59,531 bases of DNA from Eubacteriales bacterium. GTDB lineage: Bacteria > Bacillota > Clostridia > Oscillospirales > Oscillospiraceae. Every line of letters begins with the position of its first letter. Position 1 is the first letter of the stretch. Shown here in pieces: positions 1 through 8,649 of the stretch. Below the pieces are notes generated by a model, which was not told where the DNA came from, ran no database searches, and saw only the letters and a program-made list of their open reading frames with translations. Location: assembly GCA_030533415.1 (NCBI GenBank), contig JAUNJE010000012.1, positions 1 through 59,531 on the forward strand. Direction: 5' to 3'. The position numbers were made by a program, and so were the translations under genes.

Positions 1-122
1 AGCTGTCCGCTCCCAGCGTTGCGGTTTGCCCCAAGTGCGGTGAGCCCGTAATGCCTCACAGAGCTTGTAAGGCTTGCGGTACCTACAACGGCCGCCAGGT
101 TCTGGCTGTTGAGGCGGAGTAA
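1..122 (+). CDS. rpmF: 50S ribosomal protein L32, C-terminal part (5' end outside window)
   Basis: The reading frame beginning at base 3 encodes the last 39 residues of L32, ending at TAA 120-122. It shows the CPKCGEP and CKACG pairs of cysteines, which form the zinc knuckle of the zinc-containing form of L32, a structural protein of the large ribosomal subunit. The start lies upstream of the window. A strong hairpin terminator follows directly, so this is the end of a transcription unit and der is transcribed separately. Confidence 0.93.
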   Translation, partial: LSAPSVAVCPKCGEPVMPHRACKACGTYNGRQVLAVEAE

Positions 123-140
123 GGCAAAAGCGGAAATGCA

Positions 141-170
141 GAGGAAAGCTGTTAGCTTTCCTCTTTTTCC
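141..170 (+). terminator. Rho-independent terminator of rpmF
   Basis: A perfect 10-bp stem (GAGGAAAGCT paired with AGCTTTCCTC) with a GTT loop is followed by TTTTT, 18 nt after the rpmF stop codon. Confidence 0.9.
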
Positions 171-270
171 ATGCCACGGGAAACATTGGAAGGACGCGGG
201 GACATAAAGCAAACGCTTCCTTCTGTCCTTCCGGCTCCTGTAAAATTTATATGAAGCATGACTTTTCCCA

Positions 271-299
271 TTGCTTTTACGGCTGAAATATGCCATAAT
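271..299 (+). promoter_or_regulatory. Probable promoter of der-plsY-gpsA
   Basis: TTGCTT (271-276), a 17-bp spacer and CATAAT (294-299) lie 40 bp upstream of the der start. The long leader upstream also has an 8-bp inverted repeat (188-195 with 225-232) of unknown role. Confidence 0.5.
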
Positions 300-338
300 A
301 AGAAAAATCTACCTTTATGCGTGAAAGGAAGTGTACTC

Positions 339-1673
339 ATGGCGAAACCCCTGGTTGCCATCGTTGGACGGCCGAACGTGGGTAAATCCATGTTGTTCAA
401 TAAACTCACCGGGCGCCGCACCTCCATTGTGGAGGACACCCCCGGCGTCACCCGTGACCGGATCTACGGGGACTGCGAATGGTGCGGCAGGACCTTCTCC
501 CTGGTGGATACCGGCGGTATCGAGCCGGGCACCGACAGCGATATGCTGAAATTCATGCGCCGCCAGGCGGAGATCGGCATCGAACTGGCAGACGCCATCA
601 TCATGGTGGCGGATGTCCGCAGCGGCGTCACCGCCGCCGACGGGGACGTGGCCACCATGCTGCGCAGGTCCGGCAAGCCCGTCGCCCTGGCGGTCAACAA
701 ATGCGATTCCACCGGGCTTGTCAATCCGGACGTGTTCGAATTTTACTCCCTGGGCATCGGCGACCTGTTTGAGACCTCCGCCGTCCACGGCCACGGCACT
801 GGAGACCTGCTGGACTGGGTGCTGGAGAATATCCCGGAGGATACCGAAGCCGAAGAAGAAAGCGGCATCATCAACGTTGCCATCGTCGGCAAGCCCAATG
901 TGGGCAAATCCAGCCTTCTGAACCGTATCCTTGGCGAGGAGCGGGTCATCGTCTCCGATGTGGCCGGCACCACCCGGGACGCCATCGACTCTTACTTCGA
1001 AAACGAGACCGGAAAGTACTGCTTCATCGACACCGCCGGTATGCGCCGCAAAAGCAAGGTGGACGACACCATTGAAAAATATTCCAACATGCGCTCCATC
1101 AGTGCCATTGACCGGGCGGATGTATGCCTGATCCTCATTGATGCCAACGACGGCGTCACCGAGCAGGATACCAAAATCGCGGGGCTTGTCCACGAAGCCG
1201 GAAAAGCCGCCATTATCGTGGTCAACAAGTGGGACGCCGTGGAAAACAAGGAAACCAACACCATGCGGGATATGGAAGCCCAGGTCCGCAACGGCTTGAG
1301 CTACATGCTGTACGCCCCCGTGCTGTTCCTGTCCGCGCTGACGGGCCAGCGGGTAGACAAGCTCTATCAGGTGATCCAGGAGGTCTACGCCCAGAACACC
1401 AGCCGGGTCACCACCGGCGCGCTGAACAGCGTCCTGGCCGACGCCACTGCCCGGGTCCAGCCTCCGACGGACAAGGGACGCCGCCTGAAGATCTACTATA
1501 TGACCCAGGCCGGTACCAAGCCGCCCCATTTTGTCATCTTCTGCAACGACGCCAGACTGTTCCACTTCTCCTACCAGCGGTATCTGGAAAACCAGATCCG
1601 GGAGGTTTTCGGCCTGCAGGGCACGCCCATCCGCATCACCATCCGGCAGAAGGGCGATAAGGAGGACAATTGA
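339..1673 (+). CDS. der: GTPase Der (EngA), ribosome assembly factor
   Basis: Essential double GTPase needed for maturation of the 50S subunit. The 444-residue product has two complete G domains: a first P-loop GRPNVGKS at about residues 10-17 with DTPGVTRD and NKCD, and a second P-loop GKPNVGKS at about 184-191 with DTAGMRRK and NKWD. A KH-like C-terminal domain ends in a basic tail. The ATG at 339 is chosen because GAAAGGA at 323-329 is correctly spaced; the frame is open 27 codons further upstream but with no ribosome binding site. The gene is first in a tight operon, its TGA overlapping the ATG of plsY. Confidence 0.97.
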   Translation: MAKPLVAIVGRPNVGKSMLFNKLTGRRTSIVEDTPGVTRDRIYGDCEWCGRTFSLVDTGGIEPGTDSDMLKFMRRQAEIGIELADAIIMVADVRSGVTAADGDVATMLRRSGKPVALAVNKCDSTGLVNPDVFEFYSLGIGDLFETSAVHGHGTGDLLDWVLENIPEDTEAEEESGIINVAIVGKPNVGKSSLLNRILGEERVIVSDVAGTTRDAIDSYFENETGKYCFIDTAGMRRKSKVDDTIEKYSNMRSISAIDRADVCLILIDANDGVTEQDTKIAGLVHEAGKAAIIVVNKWDAVENKETNTMRDMEAQVRNGLSYMLYAPVLFLSALTGQRVDKLYQVIQEVYAQNTSRVTTGALNSVLADATARVQPPTDKGRRLKIYYMTQAGTKPPHFVIFCNDARLFHFSYQRYLENQIREVFGLQGTPIRITIRQKGDKEDN

Positions 1674-2296
1674 TGCTATACCGTATTCTTATCACCGCCC
1701 TGGTATGCTATTTTCTGGGCAATCACAACGGCGCCATCTGTGTCTCGGCCATGCTCCACGATGATGTGCGGACCCATGGCAGCGGAAACGCCGGATTGAC
1801 CAATTTCATCCGCAATTACGGCGCGGGACGTTCCCTGATGGTCATCGCCATTGATGTGGGCAAGGCGGTTCTTGCCTGCCTGGTGGCAGGACTGGTATTC
1901 GAGCCTTACGGCTGGGGACTGGAGGGCAAGGTGCTTGGCGGCGTCTGCGTCATGCTGGGCCATGACTTCCCTGCCCTGCAGGGCTTTAAGGGCGGCAAGG
2001 GCATCTTAAGCGGCTGGTTTATCGCCTGGATGGTCAACTGGCGCATCGGCGCACTGATCGGCGTGGTCTTTGCCGCAGGGTACTTTCTGACCCAATATGT
2101 TTCCCTCGGCTCCGTGCTGGCCGCCATTGCCTTCGGCATCGGCTTTGTGGTCTTTCATTATGACAATTACCCCGTAATGCTCGGCGGCCTGTTCATGAGC
2201 CTGCTGACGCTTTTCATGCACCGGGGCAACATCGGCCGGCTTATCAAGGGTGAAGAACGAAAAACCAATCTCTTTGGGAAAGGAAAAAAGCAATGA
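1673..2296 (+). CDS. plsY: Glycerol-3-phosphate acyltransferase PlsY
   Basis: Integral membrane enzyme that transfers the acyl group of acyl-phosphate to glycerol-3-phosphate, the first step of phosphatidic acid synthesis. The 207-residue protein shows the family motifs GSGNAGLTNFIRNYG near residue 37, GHDFPALQGFKGGKG near 100 and several hydrophobic segments. The ATG at 1673 overlaps the der TGA, with GGAGG at 1661-1665; the TTG one codon earlier is less likely. It overlaps gpsA by 4 bp, so substrate supply (gpsA) and use (plsY) are translationally coupled. A second, divergent PlsY lies at 29809-30423. Confidence 0.95.
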   Translation: MLYRILITALVCYFLGNHNGAICVSAMLHDDVRTHGSGNAGLTNFIRNYGAGRSLMVIAIDVGKAVLACLVAGLVFEPYGWGLEGKVLGGVCVMLGHDFPALQGFKGGKGILSGWFIAWMVNWRIGALIGVVFAAGYFLTQYVSLGSVLAAIAFGIGFVVFHYDNYPVMLGGLFMSLLTLFMHRGNIGRLIKGEERKTNLFGKGKKQ

Positions 2297-3291
2297 AAGC
2301 AGCAGTTGTAGGCAGCGGCGCATGGGGCACGGCCCTGGCCATCCGCCTTTGTAAAAACGGTCACGACGTGACCATGTGGACCTATGAAAAGGAATTGATC
2401 CCCGAAATGGAGGCCACCCGCCGCAATCCCCGGCTCCCCGGCGCGGTCCTGCCGGAGGAATTGAAGATCAGCGGCGATTATGCCTGTGTGGAGGGCTGTA
2501 AGCTGGTGGTCATGGCAAGCCCATCCTTCCCCCTGCGCAGCGTCTGCCGGGGCGCGGCGCCCCATATCGATGCCGGCGCCGTGGTGGTCTCCGTTACCAA
2601 GGGCCTGGAAGCGGGCACCCATCTGCGCATGAGCCAGGTGGTGGCCCAGGAGACCGGAAAAGATGTGGTGGTTCTCACCGGCCCCAGCCACGCCGAGGAG
2701 GTGGCCGTCAACGTCCCCACGGGACTGCTGGCCGCCAGCGAAAACCAGGCTCTGGCCGAGTTTGTTCAGGACGCCTTCATGGCGGAAAACCTGAGGATTT
2801 ACACCAGCCCCGATCCCGCGGGCGCGGAGCTGGGCGCCGCCTTGAAGAATGTCATCGCCCTGTGCGCTGGCATCACCGACGGCCTGGGCTTTGGCGACAA
2901 CACCAAGGCCATGCTGATGACCCGGGGCCTGACGGAAACCGCCCGTCTCGGGGTCGCTCTGGGCGCGAAGAAGGAGACCTTCACAGGTCTTGCAGGCGTG
3001 GGAGATCTGATCGTCACCTGCACCTCCATGCACTCCCGGAACCGCCGGGCAGGCATCCTCATCGGCCAGGGGAAGGATCCCCAAACGGCCATGAAGGAAG
3101 TCGGCGCCGTTGTGGAGGGCTACTACGCGGCCAAGTCCGCTTACGAGCTGGGCAAGGCCCAGGGCATCGACATGCCCATCACCGAGGCCGCTTACAAGGT
3201 GCTCTATGAAGGCGCAGATGTGAAAGAAGCCGTCCAAAGCCTGCTGAACCGGCAGCGCAAAGCCGAACACGAGGACGCGGGCTGGCTGTAA
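2293..3291 (+). CDS. gpsA: NAD(P)+-dependent glycerol-3-phosphate dehydrogenase
   Basis: Cytosolic enzyme reducing dihydroxyacetone phosphate to sn-glycerol-3-phosphate for phospholipid synthesis. The 332-residue length is normal. The N-terminal Rossmann motif GSGAWGTAL is at residues 7-15. TGPSHAEEVA and ALKNVIALCAGI, which carries the catalytic lysine, are the expected family blocks, and GLAGVGDLIVTC is typical of the C-terminal helical domain. The ATG overlaps the plsY TGA (ATGA), and the pair forms the end of the der operon, closed by the hairpin at 3345-3380. Confidence 0.97.
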   Translation: MKAAVVGSGAWGTALAIRLCKNGHDVTMWTYEKELIPEMEATRRNPRLPGAVLPEELKISGDYACVEGCKLVVMASPSFPLRSVCRGAAPHIDAGAVVVSVTKGLEAGTHLRMSQVVAQETGKDVVVLTGPSHAEEVAVNVPTGLLAASENQALAEFVQDAFMAENLRIYTSPDPAGAELGAALKNVIALCAGITDGLGFGDNTKAMLMTRGLTETARLGVALGAKKETFTGLAGVGDLIVTCTSMHSRNRRAGILIGQGKDPQTAMKEVGAVVEGYYAAKSAYELGKAQGIDMPITEAAYKVLYEGADVKEAVQSLLNRQRKAEHEDAGWL

Positions 3292-3344
3292 TCCCATTTT
3301 CTGATGAAATGCTTTCATCAAAAAGCCGCCATATAAATACGGCA

Positions 3345-3380
3345 AAAAAGCGGAATGCACGCAGCTGCATTCCGCTTTTT
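3345..3380. terminator. Bidirectional terminator between gpsA and the convergent membrane protein gene
   Basis: A 15-bp perfect stem (AAAAAGCGGAATGCA with TGCATTCCGCTTTTT) has a 6-nt loop. A and T tracts on both sides make it work for gpsA on the plus strand and for the 3407-3811 gene on the minus strand. Confidence 0.88.
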
Positions 3381-3406
3381 GCTTATCTTTGCAAACTTCG
3401 TATCTG

Positions 3407-3811
3407 CTACAGTCCCGCTTCCTCCGAGGAAACCCGATGCAGGGTCACCGCCATATGCAGCAAAAGGAGAATTGCTCCCGCCACCAGAAACCCGGCCGGA
3501 TTTACGGCGGCCCGCATCGAATCCCCCAGGGGAATTCGCGGAAAAATGACTCCCGCAGCGCACAGTCCCAAGGCCCTCCAGCCCATATTTTCAAGCTGAA
3601 TGATTCCGCCGCCAAAATAATGGCACCACAAAACCGCGCCGCACAAAAGAAAAACAGCGGCAACCACCGCCCAAACCGGAACCAGAACATCCTCCGGCAG
3701 GGGCATCCAAAGCAGGGCGGCCAGTATCAAGCCCTGAAAAAAGCCAAGCCATCTTTTGCCTTTGGGAAATGCTTTTTTCAATCCGTTCTTTATCCAAGTA
3801 TTGTTTTTCAT
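3407..3811 (-). CDS. Small integral membrane protein, unknown function
   Basis: A 134-residue protein with a basic N-terminus (about residues 1-20, lysine rich) and four hydrophobic segments at about 22-37, 44-64, 75-92 and 105-122, so probably four membrane spans. I do not recognise a family. The start is supported by AAAGGTGG just upstream. It lies 80 bp downstream of the MFS gene on the same strand and may be cotranscribed with it; the convergent hairpin at 3345-3380 closes the unit. Confidence 0.6.
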   Translation of the reverse strand: MKNNTWIKNGLKKAFPKGKRWLGFFQGLILAALLWMPLPEDVLVPVWAVVAAVFLLCGAVLWCHYFGGGIIQLENMGWRALGLCAAGVIFPRIPLGDSMRAAVNPAGFLVAGAILLLLHMAVTLHRVSSEEAGL

Positions 3812-3891
3812 CGTGCACCACCTTTCGTGTAAATCCAGACCATATTTTCAAGCCCCGGAATGCCCGGCGCAAGATCACGCAGCAAAGGTTT

Positions 3892-5040
3892 TTATGGTTC
3901 GGCAAAGCATCGGCTTTCCCGGTAGCACAGCAGGCTCACAAGGCACATTCCCCCGCCAAGCAGCATCGCCCAGGAAACGTCGCAATCCGCGGCATATCCA
4001 AAAAGCAGATTCAAAAATATCCCGATTCCGTCTTCCGCTGCCGCGTTCATGCTCAATGCGGTGGCCCTGTCCCTGGTGGTGACCAGCCGGTTTTCCAAAT
4101 TCATGTACAGCGGCTGTAAAAGGCTGTAGCAGCCCCGCAGGCCCACCACCGCCAGCACGGAAACCAGGGGATAACGTGACAATGCCAGCAGCAGGCAGCA
4201 GCCAAGGCTCAGCAGAAGCAGCCGCTTTCCCATTGTCCCGGCCCCTGCCCTTGCGCACAGCCGCGCGGAGAAGCCGCCCACAAGGCCCGTAATGCTCACC
4301 GCAATGTATGCCGCCGAAATCATCTGCCCGGACATCCCGGCCCTGGTATATTGCAGCTGGTTGAGAAACACCGTAACCGCCTGATGGGTCTGCCCCACCA
4401 GGGCTGCGGAGATCACCAGCAGCAATATTTTCCGGTTGCCCAGCTGGCCTTTGAGAATGGAAACGGCCTCACGAAGGCCGGATCCTTCCTTTCGCTCCGG
4501 TTTCTTTACTTCCTTCAGCCCCAACGCCAGCAGCGCCGCCGCGCCATAGGAAAACACCGTCAGCAGCCCCGCCAGCCGGTAGTCCTCCCCGATCCACAGG
4601 GCGTAGGCTCCCGCCGCCAGGATCAGTCCCGCCTCGGACACATTCTGGTAAATGCTGAACACCCGGTGGGAATCCTCTTCCCCGCAGGAAAGGTACAGGA
4701 TACTGCTGTCCACACCGGAAAGTCCGGCACAGACCACACTCAGCAAAATCCGCTCCAGCAGGAAGCCGCCAAAGCTCCGGGCCTTCCAAAATACCAGTTT
4801 GGATACAAAATAAAGCCCACAGCAGATGAGCATTGTTTTGCGGTAGCCGATCCGGTCTGCCATCCAGCCCCAGGGAATCTCCAAGCCGATCATCAGCGCC
4901 AGGGAAATGCTTTCGATCAGGGTGATCTGAAAGATACCGATCCCCGCCGCCTGCCGGTAAAGGGTGGCAACCGGCGCATAGAACACCATGCCCTGTAAAA
5001 AGCCGATGGCATACAGGACATATATATTTCGTTTTATCAT
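3892..5040 (-). CDS. Major facilitator superfamily transporter
   Basis: A 382-residue polytopic protein with about twelve hydrophobic segments. The loop between spans 2 and 3 reads GWMADRIGYRKT, the MFS signature (G-x3-D-R-x-G-x-R-[KR]). The substrate cannot be told from sequence. It is a single gene or a pair with the small membrane protein downstream. The upstream 220 bp contain the terminator of rpmB, which is read in the same direction, so this gene has its own transcription. Confidence 0.85.
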   Translation of the reverse strand: MIKRNIYVLYAIGFLQGMVFYAPVATLYRQAAGIGIFQITLIESISLALMIGLEIPWGWMADRIGYRKTMLICCGLYFVSKLVFWKARSFGGFLLERILLSVVCAGLSGVDSSILYLSCGEEDSHRVFSIYQNVSEAGLILAAGAYALWIGEDYRLAGLLTVFSYGAAALLALGLKEVKKPERKEGSGLREAVSILKGQLGNRKILLLVISAALVGQTHQAVTVFLNQLQYTRAGMSGQMISAAYIAVSITGLVGGFSARLCARAGAGTMGKRLLLLSLGCCLLLALSRYPLVSVLAVVGLRGCYSLLQPLYMNLENRLVTTRDRATALSMNAAAEDGIGIFLNLLFGYAADCDVSWAMLLGGGMCLVSLLCYRESRCFAEP

Positions 5041-5210
5041 GTTTTTCCGTCCTTTTCATAATATAAGCGCAACAAATCACCAACGCAGGAATGTACGCTC
5101 CCCGTTGGCAACACCGGCATATATCATTAAATCGGACGGTACCGCATGTGAAACACTCCTCAATAAGATATTTTTATCATAGCACAGGAGGTTCCACCCC
5201 GTCAAGCGGG

Positions 5211-5246
5211 CAAAATAAAAACGCTGCTGAAAGCTACAGCAGCGTG
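5211..5246 (-). terminator. Terminator of rpmB
   Basis: Read on the minus strand, a 9-bp stem (ACGCTGCTG with CAGCAGCGT) is followed by TTTTTATTTT, 18 nt after the rpmB stop. Confidence 0.88.
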
Positions 5247-5263
5247 TTTATCAGCCAGGGAAA

Positions 5264-5452
5264 TCAGATAGCGCGCTCGACCTTATTGGAGCGGAGGCAT
5301 CTGGTACAAGCGTACACATGGCAGGGAGTTCCATTCACGACAGCCTTAACGCGCTTGACGTTGGGCTTCCATGCACGATTGGAACGTCTGTGGGAGTGGG
5401 AGACCTTGATACCGAAGGTTACGCCCTTGCCACAAAAATCACACTTAGCCAT
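5264..5452 (-). CDS. rpmB: 50S ribosomal protein L28
   Basis: A 62-residue structural protein of the large subunit. It begins MAKCDFCGKG and carries a second cysteine pair in CTRCLRS near residue 50, so it is the zinc-binding form. The central SHSHRRSNRAWKPN stretch is diagnostic of L28. GGGAGGT lies upstream of the ATG. It is monocistronic, with its own promoter at 5514-5542 and terminator at 5211-5246. Confidence 0.97.
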   Translation of the reverse strand: MAKCDFCGKGVTFGIKVSHSHRRSNRAWKPNVKRVKAVVNGTPCHVYACTRCLRSNKVERAI

Positions 5453-5513
5453 TTATTGCACCTCCCATCCGGATGATTTCTCAACAAACTACGCCTATCA
5501 CAGGCGCTTAGAT

Positions 5514-5542
5514 ATGATACCAAACTTTCCGGGAAAATGCAA
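5514..5542 (-). promoter_or_regulatory. Promoter of rpmB
   Basis: On the minus strand TTGCAT (5537-5542), a 17-bp spacer and TATCAT (5514-5519) lie about 60 bp upstream of the rpmB start. Confidence 0.75.
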
Positions 5543-5580
5543 GCATTTTTTTCAAAATTTTTTGATTTTTTGAAAATGTA

Positions 5581-5609
5581 TTGATATTCTTTCCCACTCT
5601 GGATATAAT
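5581..5609 (+). promoter_or_regulatory. Promoter of hprK
   Basis: TTGATA (5581-5586), a 17-bp spacer and a perfect TATAAT (5604-5609) lie 35 bp upstream of the hprK start, divergent from the rpmB promoter. Confidence 0.82.
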
Positions 5610-5644
5610 AACAGGAAACTACTAGGCTTTTTGAGGTGGGAACC

Positions 5645-6589
5645 ATGATCGATACATACAGCGTACCCCTGACGACCCTGGTGAAGGAATTTCACTTGGA
5701 GGTTGCCTACGCCGCAACGGACTTTGCTTCCATCCGCATCACCGTGGAGGACGTGGCCCGGCCGGGGCTGCAGCTGGCAGGCTATTTTGACCACTATGAG
5801 CCGATGCGTCTGCAGGTCATGGGAAATGTGGAAATGAGCTATGTGTCAAAGTTGGCGCCTGCGGACCGCTCGGCCATTTTTGACCGGCTGTTTGCCTATA
5901 AGTTCCCTGCCCTGCTGATTGCCCGGGATATCCCGCCCCATAAAGAAATGCTGGAAATGGCGAAAAAGCACAACATCACCATTCTGCGCACCAAGGAGGC
6001 CACCAGCGCCATCGTCTCCACCATCATTACGTACCTAAAAGACGCCCTGGCTCCGAGAATCACCCGCCACGGCGTTCTGGTGGAGGTCTACGGAGAAGGC
6101 ATTCTGCTGGTGGGCGACAGCGGCATCGGCAAAAGTGAGTCCGCCGTGGAGCTGCTGAAACGTGGCCACCGTCTGATCGCCGATGACGCCGTGGAGATCC
6201 GGCGGGTTTCCACCAGTTCTCTGGTTGGCACCGCTCCCGAACTGATCCGCAATTACATTGAGCTTCGGGGCATCGGCATCATCAATGTGGCGAAGCTTTA
6301 CGGCATGGGCGCCGTTAAGCTGGAAAACGAGATCAACCTGGTGGTGAATATCGTCCCCTGGAACACCCAGGAGGCCTATGACCGCTTAGGGCTGGAGGAC
6401 CAGTGCACCGAGATTCTGGGGGTCAAGGTACCCATGTACACCATCCCCATCACCCCCGGCCGGAATCTGGCCGTGATTTTGGAGGTTGCCGCCATGAACA
6501 ACCGCCAGAAAAAGATGGGCTACAACGCCGCCATGGAGTTTACCGAGCAGATCAACCGCCACTTCGACGAAAACCTGGGGAAAATCTGA
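5645..6589 (+). CDS. hprK: HPr kinase/phosphorylase
   Basis: Bifunctional sensor enzyme that phosphorylates and dephosphorylates Ser46 of HPr, the master switch of carbon catabolite control in low-GC Gram-positives. The product has an N-terminal domain to about residue 130, catalytic RHG (His142), the P-loop GDSGIGKS at about 157-164 and the C-terminal signature around NRQKKMGYNAA. The ATG at 5645 is preferred over the GTG three codons upstream, because that GTG is part of the ribosome binding site GAGGTGGG (5633-5640). Its TGA overlaps the ATG of the next gene. HprK implies a PTS or at least an HPr-Ser-P/CcpA circuit in this organism. Confidence 0.95.
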   Translation: MIDTYSVPLTTLVKEFHLEVAYAATDFASIRITVEDVARPGLQLAGYFDHYEPMRLQVMGNVEMSYVSKLAPADRSAIFDRLFAYKFPALLIARDIPPHKEMLEMAKKHNITILRTKEATSAIVSTIITYLKDALAPRITRHGVLVEVYGEGILLVGDSGIGKSESAVELLKRGHRLIADDAVEIRRVSTSSLVGTAPELIRNYIELRGIGIINVAKLYGMGAVKLENEINLVVNIVPWNTQEAYDRLGLEDQCTEILGVKVPMYTIPITPGRNLAVILEVAAMNNRQKKMGYNAAMEFTEQINRHFDENLGKI

Positions 6590-7554
6590 TGAAAGAATTT
6601 ATCATTGGTCCGAATGACGCGGGGCAGCGTCTGGACCGCTTTCTTGCCAAAGCGGTTCCCCTGCTGCCCGCCTCCCTGGCTCAAAAATATATCCGCATTA
6701 AGCGCATCAAATTGAACGGAAAACGCTCAGAGCGGGACACCCGCCTGAATGCGGGGGACGTTTTGCAGCTGTACATCAACGATGAATTTTTTGACAAGCC
6801 CCGGGAGGACAATGCCTACCTGACGGTGGCCGTTCCAAAGCTGAACATTGTTTACGAGGACGCCCACATCCTGCTGGTGGACAAGCGCCCCGGCCTGGCT
6901 GTCCACCCCCATGACGGTGCCGAGTACGGCCGCACCCTGATTGACCACATTCAATCCTACCTGTATCAGAAAAAAGAGTGGCGCCCCCGGGAGGAAAATG
7001 CCTTTACCCCCGCCCTGTGCAACCGCATCGACCGGAACACCGGCGGCATTGTCATCGCCGCCAAAACCGCCGAGGCTCTGCGGGTCATGAACCAAAAAAT
7101 CAAGGACCGGGAACTGGATAAGCGGTATCTGGCCATCGTGGAAGGAACGCCAAAGCCCCGGGAGGGCAGCTTAAAGGGCTATCTTTTCAAGGACGCCAAG
7201 AAAAACCGGGTCTTTGTCACCGATACCCCCCAGCCCGGCGCCAAAACCTGCCAGACGAATTACCGGACCATCGCTTCCGCCAAGGGCCTGAGCCTTGTAG
7301 AATGCGAACTGATCACGGGGCGGACACATCAGATTCGCGCCCAGTTTGCCCATGCGGGACATCCCCTGCTGGGCGACGGCAAGTATGGAAAGCTGGACAA
7401 ACGCTTTGACCGGAATTATCAGGCCCTGTACTCCTACAAGCTGACCTTCGCCTTCACCACCGGCGCCGGGGCGCTGGAATACCTGAACGGAAAATCCTTC
7501 CAGGTGGACAAGGTGGACTTTGTGGAGGAATACTTTCCAGGAACAAAAATTTGA
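6589..7554 (+). CDS. RluA-family 23S rRNA pseudouridine synthase
   Basis: Enzyme that isomerises uridines of 23S rRNA to pseudouridine. The 321-residue product has an N-terminal S4 RNA-binding domain (about residues 14-70, containing YIRIKRIKLNGKR) and a catalytic domain with NRIDRNTGG at about residue 146, where the aspartate is the nucleophile, plus the GRTHQIRAQFAHAGHPLLGD block. The motif begins with Asn instead of the usual His, a variation seen in the RluC/RluD group. The true start is the ATG overlapping the hprK stop; the frame is open far upstream but that part shadows hprK. RluC or RluD specificity cannot be assigned. Confidence 0.9.
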   Translation: MKEFIIGPNDAGQRLDRFLAKAVPLLPASLAQKYIRIKRIKLNGKRSERDTRLNAGDVLQLYINDEFFDKPREDNAYLTVAVPKLNIVYEDAHILLVDKRPGLAVHPHDGAEYGRTLIDHIQSYLYQKKEWRPREENAFTPALCNRIDRNTGGIVIAAKTAEALRVMNQKIKDRELDKRYLAIVEGTPKPREGSLKGYLFKDAKKNRVFVTDTPQPGAKTCQTNYRTIASAKGLSLVECELITGRTHQIRAQFAHAGHPLLGDGKYGKLDKRFDRNYQALYSYKLTFAFTTGAGALEYLNGKSFQVDKVDFVEEYFPGTKI

Positions 7555-7584
7555 CAATTCTTATACAAAAGGAGAAATCAACTT

Positions 7585-8316
7585 ATGACTGTTTTTATCA
7601 CCAGCAGTCCCTTCGTGGAGGGGGCTGACCGTGCGGTCCTGAGCAATGCCAACGGCTTTGTGGACCGGCTCCGGGAGGCGCTGCCCCCCTTCTGCCGCTT
7701 TCTGTTCGTCTGCTCCAGCCCTGACCGCCGGGACTTAAACTGCCAGTTCGGCGCGGACGTTTTCAGTGCCTGTGCCGACGCGGGGATCTATTTCAGCAGC
7801 TTCGCCGTATTGGACGCCCTCAGTGCCGAAAACGCGGAGGAACTGGTCGCAAACAGCGACTTTATCGTATTGGCCGGCGGCCATGTGCCCACCCAAAACG
7901 CTTTCTTCCAGGAAATCGGCCTGCGGGAATTGCTGGAGGGCTACCCCGGCACCGTCATGGGCATCAGCGCCGGCTCCATGAACAGCGCCGATGTGGTCTA
8001 TGTCCAGCCTGAGGAAGAAGGAGAATCCGATCCCGATTTCCCCCGTTTCGCTCCCGGCCTGGGACTTACCGGCGTGAATGTCCTGCCCCACTACCAGAAG
8101 GTCAAGGACAACATTCTGGACGGTCAACGGCTTTTCGAGGACATTACTTACGCCGACAGCTTTGGACATACCTTTTTTGCCATTCCCGATGGCAGCTACT
8201 TCTATCAGGACGACGGGCAGCTATTGCTGTTTGGGGAGTGCTACTGCATTCATGACGGTATTCTGGAGCCGCTGACGGAGGACGGGGAAATTCTCGATAT
8301 GGCGGAGCTGGATTGA
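7585..8316 (+). CDS. S51-like peptidase / class I glutamine amidotransferase-like protein
   Basis: A 243-residue cytosolic protein with the nucleophile elbow GISAGSMNSAD near residue 131, as in peptidase family S51 (dipeptidase E, cyanophycinase-like), whose serine nucleophile sits in GxSAG. The preceding IVLAGGHVPTQNAF segment is also typical of these enzymes. E. coli PepE cleaves Asp-X dipeptides; the substrate here is not determined. AAAGGAG is 10 nt upstream of the ATG. It lies 30 bp after the pseudouridine synthase and ends the hprK unit at the strong terminator 8361-8409. Confidence 0.8.
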   Translation: MTVFITSSPFVEGADRAVLSNANGFVDRLREALPPFCRFLFVCSSPDRRDLNCQFGADVFSACADAGIYFSSFAVLDALSAENAEELVANSDFIVLAGGHVPTQNAFFQEIGLRELLEGYPGTVMGISAGSMNSADVVYVQPEEEGESDPDFPRFAPGLGLTGVNVLPHYQKVKDNILDGQRLFEDITYADSFGHTFFAIPDGSYFYQDDGQLLLFGECYCIHDGILEPLTEDGEILDMAELD

Positions 8317-8360
8317 CGCAACACGGGCCGCAAAGCCCATTTTCTCCCGCCTTAACCGCA

Positions 8361-8409
8361 AAAATATGCCGGGAAACAGGTTACTTTTAGCTGTTTCCCG
8401 GCATATTTT
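8361..8409 (+). terminator. Terminator of the hprK unit
   Basis: A 19-bp perfect stem (8361-8379 with 8391-8409, AAAATATGCC... and ...GGCATATTTT) has an 11-nt loop and ends in a T-rich tail. The next 190 bp, to the opposing terminator at 8596, contain no gene I can support. Confidence 0.88.
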
Positions 8410-8595
8410 ATTCTTTCCGTCAGTCTTTTGCACAGGGCTTTGCAAGAGGATGGATAATCCTGAACACTCTGGAGTAACCTTCCCATTCCGGCATGGCGCT
8501 GCTGTAAAGCTGCTTACCGACTGCTGCCCCGCGAAACGAAAGAAAAATCCCTCTCTGGTGCGGAATGAACGGCCCCAATAAAAACAGGCAATAGC

Positions 8596-8641
8596 AAAAT
8601 CACCCCTGATGCAGGATAATACCTGCATCAGGGGTGATTTT
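8596..8641 (-). terminator. Terminator of the duplicated lipoprotein gene
   Basis: A 20-bp perfect stem (8596-8615 with 8622-8641) and a 6-nt loop lie 9 bp beyond the stop codon of the minus-strand gene, with its T-run inside the stem foot. Confidence 0.9.
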
Positions 8642-8649
8642 CTCGCGTA

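Noticed and set aside
2167-3360. 397-codon open frame on the minus strand
   Set aside because: Antisense to gpsA and plsY, with no recognisable domain.
8410-8595. Possible gene or RNA between two opposing terminators
   Set aside because: Only short frames, with no ribosome binding site, promoter or stable fold that I can support.
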